64,000 nt of DNA from Apoderus coryli (Eukaryota > Arthropoda > Insecta > Coleoptera > Attelabidae), in NCBI GenBank assembly GCA_911728435.2, contig OU452200.1, positions 37,959,715 through 38,023,714 of the forward strand, read 5' to 3'. Both the position numbers and the translations under genes were made by a program. The notes beneath the pieces were generated by a model, which saw only the letters and a list, made by a program, of their open reading frames with translations, had not been told where the DNA came from and made no database searches. Shown here piece by piece: positions 43,771 through 54,200 of this stretch (its first letter is position 1; each line of letters opens with the position of its first letter).

Positions 43771-44844
43771 TTATTTAAAACTACAGTTGTAAAAAGTACA
43801 ATTGGTAAATGTTAAATTGGAAGAAGAGTTTGCTGAAGTTGACGGATTGTTAATTTCCACTGTTGAAGAAATTCCTCGCATGGTGTTGATTATTTCACCA
43901 TGGCGTTCTTGGTTAATATTCAAGTACGGTTTAATTGAATTAGAGCTGCTATGTCCTGTTATTTTTATTAATTGCTGTTCAGGAATTCCTTTATTTGCCA
44001 AATGGCTAACTGCAGTTGATCTGTTCTGATGATTGGGTATCTTTTTACACTTAGTGTCCAAACCAATAGCTTGCGGGGATGATTTGGTCCACATATTAAT
44101 TGTGTTCTTGCCTACCGGTATATTGTCAAACCATGTGTCACTTTCGGATTTCCAGAAACGATTTGGTCTCAAGAATAGGCGGCTGGAAGTAATATTTTTC
44201 CCCCTTTTGGACAATAATTTATGGAATACCCGAACAGGGCATGCACTTTTGTTTGCAATATTTGGAACAAGCCACTTACTATTTGTACAACTTTTCGATC
44301 CTCCTTGGCATGTTTTACTGAATATTGGATTGTATTCAATTCTGTTGGTTGCCGTTCCATCATTATTTTTCTCAATCGTGAAATAATCTGTAAGGCAATC
44401 AGCTGGTTCACCACCTCGCCAAGCTAACTCAACAGCTACAATATGGTAAAAAAAATTTTGTAAACCTTCTAGTGTACATTCATCCCATAATCCAATGATT
44501 CTAGCCAAATCACCTGAACTCAAATTTGATGAACTGCATTTTCGTTTGTTTGGATCCTGCTGTAATCTTTGACGTTTTGCATCTCGCGCATTTTTGAATA
44601 TCACACTGGTAAACGAGTCGAATACAATTTTGAAGTCATTGAAGTATTTTTCCTGGAGTAGCCTACTCGTAGTATTCCAAATTGTTTTTACAGTTGCTTC
44701 TTTATATTCAGTTCCGTCAGCTTTTCTCATATTTACCGCATAATCTTTCAATATATTAACCAAATTATGCAAACTCGTTTCAGCATTCAGTTCGTATTCT
44801 CTGGTCGCACAAAACTCGAGAAATATTTTCCATACATATTTTTT
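43771..44844 (-). CDS. Crypton-type tyrosine recombinase (DUF3504-like)
   Basis: A single open frame of about 357 codons. The segment from the first TTG (44772) gives 333 residues; about 24 more codons (KYVWKIFLEFC...) are open upstream until a stop at about 44845, and no ATG starts the frame, so an upstream exon or truncation is likely. Catalytic residues of tyrosine recombinases are all present (numbered from codon 44772): Arg119 (AWRGGE), HxxR as His248-Arg251, His274 (TGHSS) and Tyr283. The WFDNIPVGKNTINMW and NHQNRSTAVSHL blocks match the recombinase-derived domain shared by Cryptons and by QRICH1/ZMYM-like proteins. The last 60 residues are Ser/Asn-rich and end in FTNCTFYNCSFK. It is either a Crypton transposon gene or a domesticated copy. 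The N-terminal DNA-binding part is not seen. Confidence 0.82.
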   Translation of the reverse strand, partial: KKYVWKIFLEFCATREYELNAETSLHNLVNILKDYAVNMRKADGTEYKEATVKTIWNTTSRLLQEKYFNDFKIVFDSFTSVIFKNARDAKRQRLQQDPNKRKCSSSNLSSGDLARIIGLWDECTLEGLQNFFYHIVAVELAWRGGEPADCLTDYFTIEKNNDGTATNRIEYNPIFSKTCQGGSKSCTNSKWLVPNIANKSACPVRVFHKLLSKRGKNITSSRLFLRPNRFWKSESDTWFDNIPVGKNTINMWTKSSPQAIGLDTKCKKIPNHQNRSTAVSHLANKGIPEQQLIKITGHSSSNSIKPYLNINQERHGEIINTMRGISSTVEINNPSTSANSSSNLTFTNCTFYNCSFK

Positions 44845-45107
44845 TCATTTGATTGTATTTTTTGGTATATTATTAATTGCATCGTTAAATTGCATCGTTA
44901 AATGCAATACCAAATCTTCGCGACATTTTTAAACCAGTTGTCAGTTTGACGTTTAATTAATTTTTAATAAAAAAAACACCAAACTGAAAACACCACATGT
45001 AGTGTATTGATTGGATGAAATTTGACACATGACTTAAAATTAAGTAATTTGATTGGTTACTATATTTAGTAAAAAATTATCTTCACAAGCCTCATTTCAA
45101 CCAAACT

Positions 45108-45640
45108 TTGGAGGTTGGGGATGAAGCAAAGAGGCGATATTTTTGTTTGTGCGTTAGAAATAAGTTTTTAAACGGCAATAGAAATATTTACAACCTTATA
45201 ATGTTTTCTGATGAATCAATATCTTCAACCAACGAAGAGACGTCAGTAATGCAAAAAAAGTCAATGCGTGGTGTGCTATTCCATATTACGGTATCATTGG
45301 GCCTTATTTTTTTGAGGATACTTCTAACAGAGCAAGCTATTTGCAACTACTAGATACATATTTTTGCGATCATCTCGAAGAGCTGCCCCTGGATTATCGC
45401 AACACGCTGGGTGCCCTGCACATTGCGTTGGAGAGCAGGTTAGAGAATGGCTGAACCAGAAATTTGGTGTCAGTTGGATAGGAAGAAATAGACCAGTTTA
45501 TGGCCTCAAGAAGTCCCGACCTTAGCCGATTCTTTCCTTTGGGACCGTCCAAAGCAGCTTACCTATGCGTATCCACTGGAGTCCAATGTTGAACTTTTAA
45601 AATTAAGAATTATGCGAGCCAGTTTTGATCACATTAGGAA
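45108..45640 (+). mobile_element. Degenerate Tc1/mariner-group transposase
   Basis: Plus-strand frames, read with shifts, give LIMFSDES (first catalytic Asp in FSDE), VNAWCAIPYYGIIGPYFFED, SYLQLLDTYFCDHLEELP, and SPDLSRFFPLG where intact relatives have SPDLTPLDFFLWG. This order is that of a Tc1/mariner-type DDE domain common in insects. Several frameshifts and stops make it a dead copy. No TIR was found. Bases 45641-46260 hold nothing further recognised. Confidence 0.6.
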
Positions 45641-46369
45641 GCAGTTGGGGGAGGGGTTTTTGAACTATGATTATGATTGCGTTATGTTTATTTCTGTTTA
45701 TTAAGGTTCGTTTTAATTTCTTTAATTTTATGTTTATGGCTTTTTGAGACCCACTGTTTAATAAACATCATTTGTTTCATAGTAGTTCTTATTTTTTCGA
45801 CAAGCAACATTTTTTTTTTTAGGAAACAACATCTTCTTCCATATCCTTACCAAGTTTGCTCCATTAGGTAGCTAGATGCGAACTTTTACTATAAATAATT
45901 TATATTTATTATAAAATTTACAAGATTCTTTGCATACATTTTCACTATTTACCACAAAAATTCGTTAATAATATTTTATAACAATTAATTGAATATTTTG
46001 AAAAGACTATTGGCAATACAATACAATAATATGAAAATAAATTCATATAGTCTATTGTATTTAATTATTTGGTTTGGTTGGAAATTAATTTTAATGGTAA
46101 AGAATTGTATCAAAATCTTTTTTCAACATCTCATGCAAACTAATGAACCTGAAATTCTGCCAAGAGTGCTACTGGTGGTCGCCAGTGGCGTAGGTATTAG
46201 AAATTACTGTTCAATTTTGGAAAAGGCCGATATTCATCCACTTTTTAATTAAATCGGGTGGGTGTTTGCGAAGGTTATTCCTGTTTTAGAGAAGGCCAAA
46301 TTTGATCATCGTCGACCAGCATGAATTTGTTTGTGACGCGATCTTGTGTTACAAATCTTTCTGTATTTT

Positions 46370-46520
46370 ACTCAACATAGATGTGAGAGTTTGGGCGATC
46401 GAAGTTACTCTCTCTTCTGTAAAAGTTTTTGATAGTGGATCTTCCTTCAACAAAACCGTGCTGATACATAGATATTTGAGGTTTTGTCATTTTGTTGATC
46501 TGAAAGCATTCGCTAGGTTC
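46370..46520 (-). mobile_element. LINE RT scrap
   Basis: A minus-strand frame contains YQHGFVEGRSTIKNF, the QxGFxxxRST motif at the start of LINE RT palm domains. The rest is too decayed to place. Confidence 0.5.
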
Positions 46521-46597
46521 TTCAGTGTCCGTCGAACTAGGCTTGTCGGCTAGATCTCTCATAATATGCTCGTGCTTTTTAAGCACAAGGTACACAT

Positions 46598-46780
46598 ATT
46601 TTAAAATCAGGGAAGTCTAACATTATCAGCAATTACAGACCAATTTTGCTACTCTGTAACTTCTCTAAAGTCCTTGAGATCGCTATATATTGAAAAACTT
46701 CATAACAGATTTTCGGCATATCAGCACAGGTTTCTAACTGGTCGCTCATGTGTCTCGCCGTTATCTCCGAGAATGTATGT
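46598..46780 (+). mobile_element. LINE RT scrap
   Basis: The plus-strand reading has SNYRPILLLCNFSKVLE, then after a stop YQHRFLTGRSC, corresponding to NYRPIS and QxGFxxxRS of LINE RT. It is a short, dead piece abutting Tc1-like sequence. Confidence 0.55.
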
Positions 46781-46784
46781 TCCG

Positions 46785-46897
46785 CAATACATCGCAGAAA
46801 GGCTTGGCCATCCACGCAGTACGGTCTCCGATGCGATACAAAGGTTCAGTCAAACTGGTTCTTATTCAAGAAAACCTGGGCAGGGAAGACTGTTGGC
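46785..46897 (+). mobile_element. Tc1-like transposase HTH fragment
   Basis: A plus-strand frame reads YIAERLGHPRSTVSDAIQRF and continues TGSYSRKPGQGR, which matches the paired-like HTH (AxxLGxSRSTVxRAIxRFxETGxxxRRPGxGR) of Tc1-type transposases. It is cut on the right by the (TTA)n tail of the next LINE. Confidence 0.7.
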
Positions 46898-48615
46898 TTA
46901 TTATTATTATTATTAAGGGAAGTAAAGGAAGTTTGACAATGAATTTTGGCATTATATCTTTAACTTTATTGTCATAAAAGAATCACAAAAGTTCTTGTAG
47001 ACAAAGTCATACTTAAAATAATATATAACAAAGACGTATACAAGTACAAAAGATTAATGTAATTAATCGTTTGAAACACAATATAACAAAAATTTTTAAA
47101 AACATACGTAAACCTACTACATTATGTTGTCAGTGTTAGTAGGAAGGCAAGAGTATAATCTCAAATCCCCCAAAATATTCATGAAGTAAAATATGTAAAT
47201 AACAACACAACATAAATATATACATAAATGCAAGTAGCAGAACAGAAAAGACATAATACATTATAATACATTAAAATCATCAAACCAAGCCAAAAGCGGA
47301 TCAACACAACAAAATCAAAACAAACACTACCACGCATCAGCAAAGTAGTCCTCCAGTGAGTAATAGGCCTTCTCAAGAAGAACGCGCTTAACAGCCTCCC
47401 TAAATTGCTTGGGATTTTTTACAGCCGTCAAGTTTGACGGCAAATGATTGTACATTCTGCGACTGTCATAAAGGACTGAGTTCTTTACCGAGCCAGACCT
47501 CGGTATAGGCAAGTGCACTCGCTGAACTAGTCTCGTGGGATAAGGGTGACTAGGTGGAGCTGAGCTGTTAATGTTTCTTACATTTTTATGAATAAGACAT
47601 ACAGTTTCTAAAATGAAAAGTGATGTAAGAGTCAATATTCGATGTTTTTTGAATAATTCTCTACAGCTTGCAGTAAAATCTGTCTTACACGTATAACGAA
47701 CAGCCCGCTTCTGCAGTGTAAATATACTCTTAAACAAAGTTTGGCTACAAGTACCCCAGAACGCTATTCCATATCGAAGATACGCCGCCACTAACGAAAA
47801 ATACACATTTCGTGCAACTTTCAGTCCAAGAGCCCCTGCCACAACTCTCAAAGCATAACAGCCAGATGAAACCTTCCTGCCTAACAGTTTAACATGTTCA
47901 TCAAACTTAAGCTTTAAATCAATTTGGAGTCCCAAAACTTTAACACAATTAGGACTATTAATATGGTTATTTTCAAATAGCAAATCATCAAATTTAAAAT
48001 TATAAGATAATACATGTGTTTTTGATAAATTAAATGAGAGATAATTCGAATCGCACCATTCCTTTAACTTTCCCAAATCACTTCGAATGTGTTCTTTGAT
48101 AACAGCAGCATATCTATCATGCCAAAGGAGTGTCGTATCATCCGCAAACAGCGTAAAGCTTCCCGTTAGTCCAATAGTGGTAATGTCGTTAATATAAAGA
48201 ATAAAAAGAACAGGACCCAAAACAGACCCCTGTGGCACTCCGCAAGGCACACACATACTATGAGACATACCACTCCCAAACCTGACCAGTTGCCTTCGGT
48301 CAGTCAAATAAGAATGAAACCAGTCCAAAGGTGCACCCCTAACACCATAAAACTCAAGCTTCCTGAGAAGGATGCTGTGATCTACACAATCAAACGCCTT
48401 TGAAAAATCGCAAAATACTCCGGCAACTGCTCTATTCTCATTGAGCTGGGAATAAACATTCTCGAGAAAAGAAAATATGTCATTCGAAGTGCTCCTGGCG
48501 CTCTGGAAGCCAAACTGCTCCGATGTTATTATATTATTGGCTCTGAGAAAACTGAGGAGTCGCTTTTTGACTAGCTTTTCGATTATTTTGGAAAAAGTTG
48601 ACAGTAAAGAATTTA
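46898..48615 (-). mobile_element. LINE with unbroken RT and C-terminus, 5'-truncated
   Basis: The coding frame ends at 47327 and is open back through 48610 (about 430 LINE codons). Motifs: LLSTFSKIIEKLVKKRL, EQFGFQSARSTSNDI, FCDFSKAFDCVDHSILL, GVPQGSVLGPVLFILYINDI, TLFADDTTLLW, and KVLGLQIDLKLKFDEHV. The C-terminus has HPYPTR and MYNHLPSNLTAVKN. No stop or frameshift is present, but the element starts within RT, so it cannot move on its own. A 430-bp 3' UTR ends in a TAA repeat at 46898-46914. Loss of the 5' part is the usual result of incomplete reverse transcription. Confidence 0.92.
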
Positions 48616-48649
48616 GAATACCAGTTGTTACGCCTCTGCCGCCCAATGT

Positions 48650-49272
48650 TGTTACAATTAAAATAATATAATGAGTTTATTACTTAAAGAAAGAAAGAAA
48701 TTTGCTCGCTATTCGTTGTATAACATTGTTGTTCTCTTACAGCAATGTGTTATGTAGTGTTTAGTATTTAAGGTAAGTGACATTTCATAATAATTTGATA
48801 TTACCGCACAACTCTATATATTATACTGTAAGTTGGTAGGTACAACTTTCATTGATTGAATTTATACGTTTTTATTATGGATAATTTTTCGTACCTATTA
48901 TTTATTCTTATTTGAATTTTTTTTAAAAAGTATTAAAACTTGTTCCACTTCATTGGTAGAAATGTAGGTTATTTTGGGTGATATACTTACCGGTTAGGTA
49001 CGTGTGGTGTTTTCATAATTTCAAATATTATTCATTAGCAGTTAAGCAACTTTTCTTTTTTCTTTTTCATTATTAAACTTAGAACATTTAAATTTTATAA
49101 TAAGCACCATTTTTTCTCAACACCTCGCGTACATTATGGTAACGGACAGATGCGATCTAAGAGCACCAATGGGCTAATTTATCACACATCGTGTGTGAGG
49201 GGACTTGTACTTTGACCAGAGCAACTTTTTACTACGTATTTCTGGATGCTGAATACGAATCTGAAGTCAAAA
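48650..49272. other. No gene recognised
   Basis: AT-rich sequence without a credible open frame or repeat. It may be unique intergenic DNA. Confidence 0.4.
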
Positions 49273-50917
49273 TACAAGGTGAGTCACGAGGAACTGTACA
49301 TACTTCTACCATAAGTAGCGGCACGTTAGGGAATTATCAAATGACCATTAAAAAATGTCTCCTTGTTTTGATTATTAATATAAATTTGTGGGACTGCTTC
49401 ATATTCAATACTTCACCCTGTATATGATTTTTCAAAAATCTGATATAATTTTTTCAGAGGGCATAAATAGACAGTTGGACCTGGGTATTTGAATTTTTTG
49501 TTACACTCATTTCCAATTAAAGATTCATTTTAGAGTCAAAATGAAATATCTTACTGTATAATAATGGTTAGTTATTAAAAAGAAATCCTCAAAGTAAACA
49601 GAAACGACACACACTGTGCTCCAGTATTGTAAATACCATAATTTTAATTCATTTACAGGGCTGGATTTAAAAATCTGGCATATCTGGTTCATCCCAATAA
49701 TTCACCCTGTATATAACTTTTTCCACCCGTAATAGACAGAAAACAGATAAAAAATGTTTGTAATAACCTAGTTTTCTTATTTGTTTGAGGAAAACTCATG
49801 TGTCTAATTATTTTAATCGGAATGAAATGAACAAGCCAGGGAAATGTTTATTCATAAATTAAGAAATAAAATAAAAAACAATAACCAACAATAACGATGT
49901 GAAGAAAGTAAAAAACAATTTAATAAACAGTAGGATTATAAAACACAACAGCTCATTAACAGAATTATTCACTGTTGCAATATTATCAGAAATGACCTAC
50001 TGGTAATCAGAAAGTCCATTACACATTTAAACATTCGTCAAGAAAAGTGTATTGAGGCAGATGGATTTCATTTTGAAAATCTTTTGTAATCGTAATGTTT
50101 ATTAAATTGTTTTTTACTTTGTTATACATTGTTAAAACTGTTTTATTGTTTTTTATTTTATTTCTTAATTAATGAATAAACATTTCCCTGGCTTGTTCAT
50201 TTCATTCCGATTAAAATAATTAGACACATGAGTTTTCCTCAAACAAATACGAAAACTAGGTTATTACAAACATTTTTTATCTGTTTTCTGTCTATTACGG
50301 GTGGAAAAAGTTATATACAGGGTGAATTATTGGGATGAACCAGATATGCCAGATTTTTAAATCCGGCCCTGTAAATGAATTCAAATTATGGTATTTACCA
50401 TACTGGAGCACAGTATGTGTCGTTTCTGTCTATTTTGAAGATTTCTTTTTAATAACTGAACATTATTATACAGTAAGATATTTCATTTTGACTCTAAAAT
50501 GAATCTTTAATTGGAAATGTGAGGTGAGTGTAACAAAAAATTGAAATACCCAGGTCTAACTGTCTATTTAAGCACTCTGAAAAAATTATATCAGATTTTT
50601 GAAAAATTATATACAGGGTGAAGTGTTGAATATGAAGCAGTCCCACAAATTTTCTCAAAGAAGGACCTAAATTTTTTAAATTCTGAATATGTCAGATAGT
50701 TGCCAGACACCAATACACACTTTTATAAAAAAATGAGATAAATCGACTCAATCATTGAAAATATATGACGAAACATTGTTTTGGTGAAGATCCATAATTC
50801 ACCCTGTATATTAATAATCAAAACAAGGGGACATTTTTTAATGGTCATTTGATAATCCCCTAACGTGCCTCTACTTATGGTACAGGTATGTACAGTTCCT
50901 CGTGACTCACCCTGTTT
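49273..50917. repeat. Foldback element, arms about 650-800 bp (family C)
   Basis: The ends are ACAAGGTGAGTCACGAGGAA and its inverse ending CGTGACTCACCCTGT. Long paired stretches are visible at TTCAAAAATCTGATATAATT, at GTTATATACAGGGTGAATTATTGGGATGAACC and at CCAGGGAAATGTTTATTCAT, in opposite senses. The centre is near 50015. Several internal CACCCTGTATA boxes suggest that the element itself grew from smaller units. No protein. Confidence 0.8.
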
Positions 50918-51198
50918 GTTCATGTTTTTTGATTAATAACTTACTTCATAATTGAATTTTCCCGATCAAAATACTTCGAAAACTATGCTTTGAATATTTT
51001 GTCACGAAATTTTAAAGCTTCTTACGGCTTTGATAAGGCGAACGGATCAAAAAAAGTCAAAATGAATTCTAAACATAAGTAATTAAAATTTAATGTTTTT
51101 TTTTTGGTTTGTTGGGGTATTGGGGACTGCACAAAAAACAACCTTTAATAATCCATATTTATAATTTGGCCAAAATCAAAATATCACATATAAGCAAC

Positions 51199-51228
51199 GT
51201 TTCGATGCCACATTCGTATCTTCATCAG
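51199..51228 (-). other. Hammerhead-like hairpin
   Basis: On the minus strand: CTGATGA (51228-51222), one extra base, a GAT...ATC stem with a long loop, then GAAAC (51203-51199). The conserved core is exact apart from the extra base. A good stem III and cleavage site are not evident. Bases 50918-51198 and 51229-51410 show no other feature. Confidence 0.4.
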
Positions 51229-51410
51229 GCATATCGAACTTTAGTACCAATAAACATTTTGTCTTGTTAAAAATATTAAAATGTATAACAGATGATTACA
51301 TTGTTTAGTATAATAAAATAATGAATACGTTTACATGACCACACTCTAATTCTTTCACACTTTTGTTTTAACTTAATATGGTATAACAAATCTAAAGTTA
51401 TTTCTGATAT

Positions 51411-52490
51411 AGGGGAGAGTGTTCCACTGTGGATCAATTTTTTTTTCAAATTACGTTTTTTTCACAACTAAAAGGTTTATGGAACAAATAAAGTTATAAG
51501 CATAAAATAGGTACATTTATCTCCAGAATAAACAGGTTCTTAGTGAAAAATGTGCAATACTGAAATATCCTTTTCATAAAATTTACCATTCTTCAATTTG
51601 TTTCAGTGTGCCCCAATTATGGGGTACACTGACACTGTCAGTGAGTTTCAATGAAACAATTACATTATTATTTGTTTATTTACTTTAATTAAACAATAAA
51701 TCATACAAAAATTCTTTAAATAAAACCTAAAAACCAAAGCTTTAATCATTAATACAAAAGAAAATTAACAAACATCAAAATTTCCAAAATTTATCTCAAG
51801 ACTCAGGTAAGCGTTTTGTCTTGAAGTCGAACCTGTTGAAACTGCTTAGGGTAAAAGCATTTTAATATCTAGTAAATTAACAACTGCAATATCTGGATTT
51901 GTCGGAATGAAAAACTTGTTTAAAACTTTTGAGCTTTTTCTCATATATGAAATTTCGAAAATATCGTTCTCCAAAATATTCAATATTTGACCAACAAAAT
52001 AAACATTATTTTTAGTTTTAAATTGAACCAAAACATAATTATTCTCAGTTGGTGTTGTTAATGTGATCTCAGTAGCACCTAAATTTGGGTCTTCTTGCGA
52101 CCATTAGCTGTCACTTTACGACTCTTGCCATACTTGTTCTTCCTCATCGCTATCAATCAATATTCTTTTTGCAGTTTTGACTGTTGATTGTTGAGAGTTT
52201 CTAGGTCAGTATTTTGAATAGTTGGTGTGAGTAATTGCTGATATGATAAAATCATCATCACTGAATATTTCAGGATCAAAAGGAAATATGCCTGTTTTTC
52301 TAAATCCTGATGTGATGTTCGAAGGTGTCATTGATCGCTCGTGTGCAATTTTAACGAATGCTATATTAACAATATTCACTGGGATACCTGGATGACTAAG
52401 ACAGCACTGCATTGCATTATTAATAATGTGATTTAAAAGATGAAAACACTGCTACATCCAAAGGTTGTTTTTTCTTCATCTTAAACTCCA
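51411..52490 (-). mobile_element. Pogo/jerky-like DDE transposon remnant
   Basis: The left end has TATAGGGGAGAGTGTTCCACTG, resembling TIRs of pogo-like elements with a TA target. Minus-strand frames from about 52480 give KQPLDVAVF, then HPGIPVNIVNIAFVKIAHER, SMTPSNITSGFRKTGIFPFD and DDFIISAIT (52412-52206), the C-terminal part of a DDE_1 transposase. A further frame (52031-51846) matches the short conserved tail (FVGQIL...MRKSS...FFIPTNPDI). The catalytic core is missing. Confidence 0.75.
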
Positions 52491-52584
52491 AGTAGCTACT
52501 AAAATAAACAATATTTTTGAATTATTAAATAATTATACGCTTATACCTGTGGGCCATGGGATACAGTGAAACATGTGTCATTTT

Positions 52585-53400
52585 CGTGAATTTTTGAAAA
52601 ACCGATTTTTTGCGATTTTAGTTTTTATTTTTTATTTCTGACATTATTTTTACAGATATAAAAAAATGAAATGCACTCTTTCAGTGTTACTTTTTGCGGA
52701 GAAAAAGATACCGTTTATACATTTTCACTACTACGTTTCGTTTTTGAAAAACCATCATCAACTTTGTTTTTTGAAATACGGCCCTGGATTTTTTATTGTT
52801 AAATTTAAAGCCATTTTCAATTCAAAAATAGGTGGTATATCACATGTAATGATTTAAGCAAGTTTTTTGAGTATTTTTAGCTGACTACACACACACACTT
52901 AACTGACCGAATGCAGTAGTAGTAGGTTTAGCAAAAACATTATTTCGTCGTTACTCACAATTATTTATTATATTATTTTACAATTTACGACAGTTTATTC
53001 TGTACGTGGTTTTTTAAATTTAGTTGAAATTTTAGTGATTTTTGAAGTTATTAAAAAAACGCCTTTCTCAGATAAATGTTTTATGCAAAATAAGTGCCAA
53101 ACTATGGCGATTTTTCTTGAAAAATTTTAAATAATAGCTAAAAACACTGAATACTTGTTTAAACCATTACGTGTGATATTTTTTTATTTTTGAATTGAAA
53201 ATGGCTTTAAATTTAATATTTAATAAAAAATTCAAAACCGTGTTTAAAAAATAAAGTTGATGATTTTTTTTAAAAAACAAAACGTCGTAGTGACAATTTG
53301 TAAACGCTATCTTTTTCTCCTCAAAAAGTAACAATGAGGAAATAAATAAAAAACTAAAATCGCAAAAAACAGTTTTTTCAAAAAATTTTGAAAACGGCTA
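52585..53400. repeat. Foldback element, arms about 300 bp (family D)
   Basis: Diverged inverted arms (about 52590-52900 and 53120-53400) share TTTTTGCGATTTTAGTTTTT, GTTACTTTTTG with GGAGAAAAAGATA, and AATGGCTTTAAATTTAA in opposite senses. Non-coding and AT-rich. Older than the others, judging by divergence. Confidence 0.65.
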
Positions 53401-54200
53401 AAGTGAGTTTAATTTTCAAAACACCATTTAAAAGGTGTTTAAATTGTACAACTTTTTTCTAATTTAACCGACATTGTAACTCTTATCGTTTCCAAGATTC
53501 CAATTAAAGAACTGCCAAAAGAGATTATTATATTAATTTTGGGTGTTGAATTTGGCTCCGATGGAGTTATCTTTGAGGTTAGTTGTTTTTATTTAAACTT
53601 CCACTCCACTTTGAGTATGGATAGTACCTTTTTACAATATTGAAACACATTTCAAAAATGGGGTTTAAAGGTGTTTTTATTAGAATATATTATTATTCAG
53701 TACTAACAAACATTATTTCCACATACATCAATATTATCAATAATTAAATTACTCATAACAACATCAAAGATTTTCACATAAAACATATCAATTATAATTT
53801 TTCATAAATTTATATCGATATATATCATAAATAGACAATATTATATACTTAGTACTATTGTAGCTATTTTACCTATAATACGTCAATAAATGCACATTTA
53901 TATAAATAACTTTTATTTTGTATAACATGCATATAGATAACATTTTAACCTATTAATTTACCTAATTTTTTTTGCACTACTTCCGAGTAGTATCGAAGAA
54001 TTAATAATATGACCCTTCTGATGATGACTTAGATTTAATAGTTTCTCATTAGTATTATACTACGATATATTTATAAATGATAAGTTTTTTTTTTATCGGA
54101 CCCTTACCAGCTTAACTATGATTATATAAATATTTTATAGCAATTTTTTTAACATGAAATATATGTCTACTATCTGAATTTTTCACATCCAATAGAAATA
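53401..54200. other. No gene recognised
   Basis: Very AT-rich sequence with scattered TATATCGATATATAT-like runs near 53815. No open frame, tandem array or TIR pair that I can support. Confidence 0.4.
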
